Shown piece by piece: positions 30,532 to 62,000 of a stretch of DNA of 62,000 nt; positions within the stretch are counted from its first letter, which is position 1, and every line of letters starts with the position of its first letter. The notes beneath the pieces are model-generated. The model was given only the letters and a program-made list of their open reading frames with translations. It had not been told where the DNA came from and ran no database searches. The translations under genes were made by a program, and so were the position numbers. The stretch lies in NCBI GenBank assembly GCA_012295275.1, contig CM022670.1, positions 3,657,264-3,719,263 of the forward strand, given 5' to 3'. This DNA comes from Chrysomallon squamiferum (lineage: Eukaryota; Mollusca; Gastropoda; Neomphalida; Peltospiridae).

Positions 30532-30640
30532 GTTTGACGAAGAACAACCACACGTGTGTTTGTTTATAATTGAGAGGTCAGAGGTTATGCGACATTCAAC
30601 GCATGTGCTAAACTTTATCTTCCGTTTCCGTTGCTCAGTT
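30532..30640 (-). promoter_or_regulatory. Promoter-like block duplicated from, or to, the CNBD2-like promoter
   Basis: The block CGTGTGTTTGTTTATAATTG, then GAGAGGTCAGAGGTTA and TTCCGTTTCCG, parallels 27178-27264 in order and spacing. The DR1 is degenerate here (30575-30587). Confidence 0.5.
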
Positions 30641-30657
30641 CGAGTTTATTTTCCAAC

Positions 30658-30699
<42 letters not shown>

Positions 30700-31044
30700 T
30701 CCTTTAATCTAATTTATTTTTAAACAATTATCTCGAACTAAATTTGAACTGTCAGTTCATATTACTTTTTAGCCATGAAATTAATAACTTCCTGCAACAA
30801 GCAGCATATGGTGAAAATAAAGTTATATGTAATAATAAATAATAATAGGAGAGGAAATATTTAATTCATTTAATTTCAGTATCATAAAATATAATTCCTT
30901 GGTTATCAAGTTTTCTTTCTTTCTTTATTATTTGTAATATACATGCTACCCGATTCAACTCCTCAAAACAGACAATTAATAATAGCAATAACTGGTAAGA
31001 AATGGTATCTGAGAGTATAACATGAGTTATCGCTCTTAGATCTC

Positions 31045-31047
<3 letters not shown>

Positions 31048-31113
<66 letters not shown>
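31048..31113. repeat. (ATT)n microsatellite
   Basis: Twenty-two nearly perfect ATT units. Confidence 0.95.
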
Positions 31114-31115
<2 letters not shown>

Positions 31116-31584
31116 TCTTTTTATTTACTTCTATTATTCTGAAGAATAAAAGGCACAGTGAAAATAGTAAGTTAAAAATTGGAAATTTTTTGAACATAAT
31201 TTCATGATGTTTTAAACTTAGCATTAGTTTTCAAGATTTTGAGAATTTTCACATTTTAGTACCATTTAAAAATTTATGTTACCTTTCATATTGTACGAAT
31301 TCTCCAAGACTTTATTAATTATTTTATTTAAAAATTTATGAAATTATGTTCTATGTTCTGGAAATATTTGACGATTCTGTAATATTTCACCATTTTGTAA
31401 GTTTTATAGATTTTTTAAAATTTATTATTATTATTATTATAAAACATTATAATATAAAACTAAATGTTCATTGTTGCGAGTGTACTACTCTCTTTAATAA
31501 AAGTAAACTGGATACGTGTCAGTCTTATTTCGTTTAATCATTACAGCTGTGCTCTTTCTTTAAATGATAGAACTCGTACAAACT

Positions 31585-31588
<4 letters not shown>

Positions 31589-31661
<73 letters not shown>

Positions 31662-31738
31662 GAGAAATTAAAATATCGTTTTCTATTTTGCCAGTCACCG
31701 AGAATTAAAATTTTGTGAGAGAGAGAGAGAAGAGAGAG

Positions 31739-31803
<65 letters not shown>
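31589..31803. repeat. (TC)n followed by (GA)n, an inverted microsatellite pair
   Basis: A TC tract of about 70 bp (31589-31658) is followed after about 58 bp by a GA tract (about 31717-31803). The two are reverse complements and could pair as a long hairpin in RNA or single-stranded DNA. A third GA tract lies at 31903-31952. Confidence 0.9.
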
Positions 31804-31808
<5 letters not shown>

Positions 31809-31895
31809 TAAGTGATAGTTGTACATATGCAAATTGTACAGAAACATAATACAAAATGCATTAACGCACAAAGTGAGAGAGAAAGAAAGAGGGAT

Positions 31896-31954
<59 letters not shown>

Positions 31955-32529
31955 AAATAAAAATACTGAAGAAAACAAGAGAAGAGAAAATCAGAATGTC
32001 GATTTTCTTGTCCACCAGAACTGTTGAAGTTCCACTCTGTTCATTCCGTTTGCTCATCTATCAACATTTAATACGCCTTGGATTACTGACACCTCACAAT
32101 GAGCCTGGATTATTGCGATTCCGCCTCGCGTTGTAGTAGCTGCGGCAGAATGCCAGCGAACTAAATTTGCACAAAGACTAAGTCGCCTAATTTCCTCTAG
32201 AATACGTTTTATAGTCGGCGTTTCTCTCCGATATCCATCACGGTGACTGCATGAGACTTTCAGTATCAAACGTGTAAATGAGTGAATATAAAAGCGATGT
32301 GGCCGTTTTCGAATCTGCGTTCGACTGATAATAATCACTGTTAAACTCATAACTGTCTCATTCCAGCGACCACTAGGTCAGTTTAAGTCTCGCACGTGAG
32401 TGAATTAAAATGTAACTTAAGAGAAAGACAAACAGAAACAATCTCTTAAAGGGACTTTAAAGGTAATTTGTTGATGACTGTGTGTATGTCAAAGTATTTA
32501 ATGAAACACACACATTGAAACTCTATGTT

Positions 32530-32661
32530 GAAACTCTGTGTAGAAATAATAATAAAAACAAGCATCCATTCGATATCTCTTTTTACATATTAATTGTTGA
32601 AGGAAATCAAAGGAAACTCTGTGTAGAAATAATAATAAAAACAAGCATCCATTCGATATCT
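32530..32661. repeat. Perfect 49-bp direct repeat
   Basis: The same 49 bases, starting GAAACTCTGTGTAGAAATAA and ending TTCGATATCT, occur at 32530-32578 and 32613-32661. They are separated by 34 bp. There is no coding signal. Confidence 0.9.
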
Positions 32662-33624
32662 GGTCTTTTGTGCATGAACATCAGCTTAATCCGAGTCTTG
32701 ATGAATAATAATTTACGATTTTTTTTCAGTCAGATAAAGTTTATTTTATATGTATCTATGTCTGTCTGTATGTATGCGTGTATATGTGTGTGTGTGTGTC
32801 TCTGTGCGTGTGTCTGTGTGTGTGTGAATGGCAATGTTACAATTACGCACTTTCCGCTATTTCGTCTTTTCCGACGATCACTGATGACCTCGTTCTCGAG
32901 TAGCAGAGAACGAGGAGAGGACTCGCAGAAACTGGCCTCCTGACAGCTCATAAACAGATTTCTCAGAATAAACCTTTTTTTAATGATGTATTGCACTCGT
33001 TTCTACGCATCCTCACTTTTCGAAAATTTTATTTCTATATAACACAAGCATTTCCAATGTTCTTGAGAAAAAAGGTAAAAAAAAATTGCCTTACAAAGTC
33101 ATCTAAGTAGGCTTAGCGTGTGAGCGATTCTTTTAAAAACGTTTATGCTTTCAATAAATCATGTATTTAACTTTCTTTCTGCCAAATTTCATAGAAATAT
33201 ATAATTGCGATCATTGTTTGTTCGACTGAGAATAACGTTGAACGCAATTTACTTTTTTTTTTTTTTTTTTTTTTGGTCAGTTTTTGTTGATGTTTTCTTT
33301 GTCTTTGACTAAATAAAAAATTGTATACACTCCTCTTTTATATCTTAAGGATATATAGGCATTTTGTCTGACTTTTTTTTTTTTTTTTTTTAACTCTGGA
33401 TCACAGTATTTGGCCAATTGACATAATAAAACAATTGGAAAAAAACTGGTACATTTTCCAGCGATTGAAACTGCCGTAACTCGTTCAATTTTCAAAATAT
33501 TTAAAAAATGTTGGTATCATTTTGTTTGTTTCTTTAGGCGCTATCAAATGAATCAGGACATTTTCTGCTATCTTAGAGATGATTTTTTTGTAACATACCT
33601 AATATATATATATATCCATATATG

Positions 33625-33646
33625 TATATGTATGTATGTATGTATG

Positions 33647-33678
<32 letters not shown>

Positions 33679-33694
33679 TGTATGTATGTATGTA
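33625..33694. repeat. (TATG)n microsatellite
   Basis: TATG tetranucleotide units with few interruptions in the gene-poor interval. Confidence 0.9.
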
Positions 33695-33864
33695 TAAGTT
33701 CTTTATTGATTCATGGAAACCATGCAATTAAAACAGCATTCATGACTATAATTCCAGTCTGTGAAAGTCCAGTTCTTGTAAATATCTGGGTTGGACTCAT
33801 TTCAGTCATAACACTTGAAAATCCAAGATTCATATATGAACTCAACGCTTTATTTTTAGTTATC

Positions 33865-33910
<46 letters not shown>

Positions 33911-34206
33911 GAGATAAAAAACACCCCCAAAGACCCTTTACAGTAAATTAGGCTGTGGAATTCTCTTAACAAAACATTTTGTTATTATAAACTACTTGTC
34001 GAGTGTAATTGTGTAGTAAATGCAGTCAGATTCTGGTATAGAAAAAGCTGAGTGAACCTGCTGATTGATTTCTAATGATCCAGGTGTCGAATGGAAATCA
34101 CCGCAAAGTTTCTCTCTTTCTTTGCAATTTCATAAATATTTCATAAATATTTTATAGTTTGTTTTTAATTTTTTCCACATTCAATATTTAATTAAACACG
34201 CATGGC

Positions 34207-34208
<2 letters not shown>

Positions 34209-34267
<59 letters not shown>
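34209..34267. repeat. (CA)n microsatellite
   Basis: About 29 CA units. Confidence 0.95.
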
Positions 34268-34269
<2 letters not shown>

Positions 34270-34639
34270 ACACCGTTTATGCCAGTGGGTTATATGTGTT
34301 TACATATTAATATTTTAATTTCTGTACGAATTGTTTTACACATATAAACCCTCTCGCATTTGTTTTACACCCATAAAACCTCGAACACAGTTTTTACATA
34401 TATAACCTCTCATACATTATTTTACACGTAATCTATAAGCTTTCACACTTGTAAACAAGGTGAAAAAGTCAGAAAAAAAGGAAAGTGAGAGAATAAAAAA
34501 AAAAGAGAGAGAGAAAGAAAAGAAGACAGATTATTAAGTAGACACAAAAAGAAAGATAGTAAGAGATGAGAGAAGAAGAAGGTCTAAAAAAAAAAAAAAA
34601 AAAAAAAAAGAAGTAAAGAGTATATATACACACGAAAGA

Positions 34640-35060
34640 ATTATTTTCAACGGAGGATTACACGAGTGACCTCTCCTGTCAATGTAAACCATAATTTCTG
34701 ATTACGTGACTGTGATCGTTCTGTTTGTGCGGACGTAAAAGTAATCTGGCGGAAGACGTTGATCGAACTACTTTCTCTCTATAGTTCTCAGCTGATTAGC
34801 TCAAAGTAAATGATCGGAAGGGGGACTAAGCGGGCGGAATCATTATGACAGGCCAATTGCAATTTATTCCACATTGTGAGGTTCTTAGATAATGAAAATT
34901 GGTTCAGAGAAGGCGACAGTCGCAGCAGGATGCTCTCTCGCTGAAATGTAAGGACGGCGTGGTTTGACCAATAACTGCTGATCCCGTAGTCATAAAACAA
35001 TTTCAGCCGAAGATATTTTTATCCTTCTCTGCGTTAAAGAAATTCCATTAAGATTCTGTA
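34640..35060. promoter_or_regulatory. CpG-containing, repeat-free block; possible cis-regulatory element
   Basis: Base composition is more balanced than its surroundings, with many CpG and motifs such as CCAAT on both strands (TTGACCAATAAC, AGGCCAATTGCAA). No convincing ORF or splice sites. Regulatory role is inferred from composition alone. Confidence 0.3.
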
Positions 35061-36268
35061 GCGTACAGGACCAGACTGTGTAGCAGGGAGGGGCCGATGA
35101 AATTGAATTTTTTTCTTTTTCTGCTTTGCTTCATTATATTCGCTTTATGTGCATTAAGTACAGTCAGTTTTTCGTGTAATGGGCCGATGTCATTTCAAAC
35201 GAATTGGCACTAATGTGGAACCGATATACAAACACACAGATCAATGTTCTGTACTTTTATCAAATATTATTATTAGTTTAACATGTTTATACTTTTTAAT
35301 TAATTGTTTGTCTGTCTGTCTGTCTCTCTCTTTCCGTCTCTCTCAAACGCAATAAGAATATATTTTTATTTGTTCGTGATGTTAAAATAAATAATTTAAT
35401 TGTCATTATCTGAATATCCGCTTTGCTGTTTTCATTTCTGCTTTAAAAAAAAAAAGAAAAAAAAAAGGCCCAAACGAGATTTTATCAAATATAAAGCATA
35501 TCTTTATTTCAATTAATTGTCACAAACAAAAGTGCAAACTTCAGACTAACGACAACGTTTTCAGTGAGCACCATACCATACTGCATTGAGGTTAACTGTT
35601 TTTCCCATTCTTGCCAGTACGGTACAACTGCTTTTTATCATTTTGTCACAACTGTACGATTAGTTTTCACTGGCTAACAGGATAATCCTATTATTTGAGA
35701 TTATCCATTATAATGGAAGTAAATTTTAATCGACTGGATTTTTCATTGCGGTTTGTCTCTACGGGTTTCCCCGCCAACGAACCGTGAACAAAAAATAAAT
35801 TGTTTTCACAATAAATATTCTGAACCAGTAGTTATGTAAATGACCTTTATATTTTTCAAAAGGATAAAAATAAAGTCGTAACTGCGCCAAACTAGATTTG
35901 TTTATACTTTATGTATGTCATTTCTAATATATTTCGCTAAAATGTGCAGAGAACTAGTTAAGACTCCGCAGGCTTAATACCTTTATGACATCTACAGCAC
36001 GTATTTCGATTTCCATTTTAAAATTACATTATGTTGTGAATCAACAGTACAGAAGTCTAAAAGCCCGGGACAGTTATGCATTCGTAGACATTTTTTTTAA
36101 ATAATAAAGTTTGTATCTGTTTGTGTGAACTGGTACGAATCTCGTAAAAAAGTAGTTAACTTCGTAATTATCTCGTTTTGTCTTATCCTTCAAAACCCTA
36201 TACATTATTTTTATTTTCGACGTATTTCAATTTTTTTAGATTGTAAACAAAAGCGCTTATATAAATTA

Positions 36269-36600
36269 AGTACTTTGATCTTGATCAGTTATAACCGACA
36301 ATCTGCCTTACACTTCGCTCCTTTATAACTGAAAATTAGCCTGATACTTAATTCGTTATAACCGAAAGTTTGCCTTACATTTAGTTCGTTAAAACTGAAA
36401 GCCACATTTTTATTTAGTTCCTTATAACCGAAGTCCAGTCTTATACCAATCGAAATCTTTACCTTCAGTTCTTTATAACCTATTTTTACGTTAGGTTCAT
36501 TATAACCCAAGTCTTACACTCGATACATTACTATGGAATTCTACACTAGGCTCATTACAAGCCACTCTTAAACTCGGATTGTTACATCCGACAATGCTAT
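36269..36600. repeat. Degenerate ~33-bp tandem repeat just downstream of the GABA-B receptor stop codon
   Basis: Units with a TTATAAC core recur at 36289, 36323, 36356, 36389, 36422, 36473 and 36500, mostly 33 bp apart, then fade toward 36600. On the minus strand the period equals 11 codons and the frame stays open (units like GYNELSIRLIF, SFNELNVRQTF). It lies past the receptor stop, so it is probably 3' UTR. Confidence 0.75.
36409..36414 (-). terminator. Candidate polyadenylation signal of the GABA-B receptor gene
   Basis: AATAAA on the minus strand about 270 bases past the stop, within the 33-bp repeat. Another lies at 36210-36215. Confidence 0.35.
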
Positions 36601-36685
36601 ACTATCAAGACGCTTCTTAAACCTGCCTAGTATAAATATATTCCAAATCGTCCTGGTGCGTTTCAGCATCAGATGAAACATCTTG

Positions 36686-59807
<23,122 letters not shown>

Positions 59808-60119
59808 CTGAAAAAAATAGAAGTAGAGAAATATATTTATATATATATGTAGCATAGAGACGCATGCAGAGATGGAAATGAGCGTTAGGAACGAGAGATA
59901 CACAACAAGGTCTGTGAGGTTAAAGTTAGGAAAGACGGGAGTGCAAATGTTGGAAGTTCCATCGTGATCATTATATTTTTGTTTTATTTATTTTCATTTA
60001 TTTTTTATTTTCATTTTATTTTATTTTATTTTTTGGGAATCTGAAAGTGAAGCTTCTTATTGGTTTATCTAATATCTGTTATATGTATGTGTTTATACAT
60101 TGTGTATGTATATATGCAA

Positions 60120-60132
60120 GTATGTATGTATG

Positions 60133-60163
<31 letters not shown>

Positions 60164-60198
60164 GTAGGTATGTAGATAGGTAGGTATATCTATATCCA

Positions 60199-60237
<39 letters not shown>
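60120..60237. repeat. (TATG)n and (GT)n microsatellites
   Basis: TATG tetranucleotides followed, after a short GGTA-rich spacer, by about 20 GT units. Confidence 0.9.
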
Positions 60238-60239
<2 letters not shown>

Positions 60240-61575
60240 ACCTAAAAGTATGTATGTATGTAAGCCTGTTAGTTTCTATCATCTCATTTTAATTATTTGG
60301 GTTAATTTTCCATATTTATTCATTACATAAACTGTCGATTCACTAAACTAATTGTTACATATGAAACACTGTAATTACTGAATACAGAATAATTCGTGAA
60401 GAAAAATGGCTCCCGAATAAAATGAAAAATCATAATCTGAATATAATTAATACCACAATATTATTAACCGCATAACCCCGTTTACCAGTCTGTAGTTTTA
60501 AGATCTATTTGATAAGCTTGACCATGACGGCTGTATAACCACATAAACAGCAGACGATTATCATCCCTAACACAATCCACACAGAGAATATTTATTGATA
60601 ATTGCCTGGATGCCTGGAAACTCTTCGTTTCTTTCTTTCGTATCAAATCTGGTCACAAAGTTTCGACAAGAGCGCGTTCGATTGTGAGAAAAGTTTACTG
60701 GGGCGAAGATCGATGGGGGGAAGGTGTTTGAAGAACGCGTCCGGGGGATCGGCTCGGCACTTACTGTGGGACAGCGCATGTCAAGTGAGCCTTGTCAATT
60801 ACCGCAGTCTCGGAAAGTCTCGGAAAGTATCGAAAATAACGCGTTTCCCGTGTTTTTAATTTTACTCGAGTGTCAAACGTATCAGTGATTTTGCCGAAAG
60901 GATCGCCGCATGTTCCATTTTGCTTAAACTAATTTGTGCTTGGAAAAACGCTGTAATGACAACGGCGATGTTTAACCAGGTTGCAAAATTCGTCTGTACG
61001 ACGGTGAAATGCAAAAAAAAAAAAAAAAAATGAAAGTAAATTAACAAATAAATAAATAAATAGAGAGTTTATAAAAAAAAAAAAAAATGTTTAGTAGAAA
61101 TTTGGTTACTGAAAATTACGTAACAAATTAAAAAAAATTAAATACCAGAGGGGAGCATAATTTATTTATTTATTTAAATGATTAAAGTTTTAATAATTCG
61201 GAAAGCAGACAAAAGTTACAAAATTTGGAAATGAAAAGGAACTTACGTATGAATCAAAGTTTGATTTTTGATTTTAGGGATCGTACTATTGTCAATTGAT
61301 AGATAGATAGCCTGTCATACAGATAGGCAGACAATTCTTACAGTTAAGACAGCACATACCACGGCATTTTATAAACGAGTCATGAATTCTTTGTTGTTAA
61401 GGGAAGTAATCCTATTTTATTAGTGCGGAGAAATGATGTATAGAAATGGCAGGCAGTGAGTAGAAAGGGATTTAGAAAAACTGGCGCACAGCAGAGTATT
61501 GATCCTGAAACTCATGTGTCCCAAGGAAAGGCCTGTACGACTATATCATAACCTTCCTCTGATAAACTATAGTTG

Positions 61576-61578
<3 letters not shown>

Positions 61579-61617
<39 letters not shown>

Positions 61618-61622
61618 GTAGT

Positions 61623-61714
<92 letters not shown>

Positions 61715-61765
61715 ATAATAACAACAACAACACAATAATAATGGTAATGATAATGATGACTATAA

Positions 61766-61823
<58 letters not shown>

Positions 61824-61855
61824 CAGTAACAAGATGATGATGATGATGATGATAT
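61579..61855. repeat. Compound (AAT)n-(TAG)n-(AAT)n-(ATG)n trinucleotide block
   Basis: AAT to about 61615, about 30 TAG units to 61711, AAT again (61770-61820), then ATG units. It resembles the block at 440-930 in composition. Confidence 0.95.
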
Positions 61856-62000
61856 TCCAGTCAGCAAATCACAATTGGCAATAAACAACCGTATCTTCTA
61901 AGCAGTAATCGAAATACGAAAGGAGAATTAGATCTAAACCAATTATGTAAATAGGCCACATAACGAAAATACTGTTTATAAATTGCCTTTAGTAACTAAC

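Larger units (their letters stand above)
30641..36268. other. Gene-poor interval between the exon-like ORF and the GABA-B receptor gene
   Basis: No supported gene. It contains (ATT)n tracts (30659-30701, 31048-31113), three TC/GA tracts (31589-31952), a 49-bp direct repeat (32530/32613), (TATG)n, (AAT)n and (CA)n tracts, and poly-T runs near 33250 and 33373. The less repetitive block 34640-35060 is described separately. Confidence 0.65.
59808..62000 (-). other. GABA-B receptor intron running to the right edge; no further exon recognised
   Basis: I expected exons for the N-terminal ligand-binding lobe but saw none with matching phase, so they should lie beyond the window. The segment holds (TATG)n (60120-60165), (GT)n (60199-60237), a CpG-rich block at 60640-60860 that may be regulatory, and a large triplet repeat near the end. 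Confidence 0.6.

Noticed and set aside
32054-32350. 98-codon minus-strand ORF (SLTVIIISRTQIRKRPHRF)
   Set aside because: No homology recognised, no neighbouring exons, and it overlaps an equally open plus-strand frame.

Overview
This window is animal nuclear DNA. It is very AT-rich, its genes are split by many short GT-AG introns, and simple repeats such as (AAT)n, (TC)n, (CA)n and (TATG)n occur every few kilobases. Gene content and repeat style suggest a lophotrochozoan, most likely a mollusc. The species is an inference. No bacterial genes, CRISPR arrays, rRNA or tRNA genes were seen.

Layout from left to right. (1) 245-18306, minus strand: the 5' part of GEMIN5, the snRNA-binding WD40 subunit of the SMN complex, in 16 exons; its C-terminal half runs off the left edge. 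(2) 18945-21795, plus strand: a complete seven-exon MRPL22 (mitochondrial ribosomal protein uL22m), head-to-head with GEMIN5 across about 640 bp. (3) 22934-27155, minus strand: a complete seven-exon gene with two cyclic-nucleotide-binding domains, closest in layout to CNBD2 and convergent with MRPL22. (4) 28374-28637, plus strand: the small Tim8 import chaperone (TIMM8). (5) 30082-30531, minus strand: an isolated first-exon-like ORF whose upstream DNA resembles the promoter of the CNBD2-like gene; it may be an alternative first exon, which would leave TIMM8 nested in an intron. (6) 30532-36685: a gene-poor, repeat-rich interval. (7) 36686-59807, minus strand: the 3' 15 exons of a GABA-B-type class C GPCR, covering part of the ligand-binding lobe, seven TM helices, a coiled coil and a long serine-rich tail; its N-terminal exons lie beyond the right edge.

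Exon boundaries were set by reading translations against the families, by AG/GT signals, and by requiring reading phase to add up along each gene. That arithmetic closes everywhere except at two places, GEMIN5 exon 4 and one GABA-B receptor exon. In each, one base is missing at a run of four A (sense strand) and the frame resumes correctly afterwards. These are probably assembly indels but could be real. One receptor intron uses a GC-AG splice pair.

The genes do not form one pathway. GEMIN5 and MRPL22 probably share a bidirectional promoter, an arrangement I recall from the human genome too. I did not find a novel molecular system. The points most worth a second look are the duplicated promoter with a DR1 motif, an intronic 38-bp array that copies a splice acceptor, a decayed duplicate of a GEMIN5 exon, the two frameshifts, and two small non-autonomous transposons.
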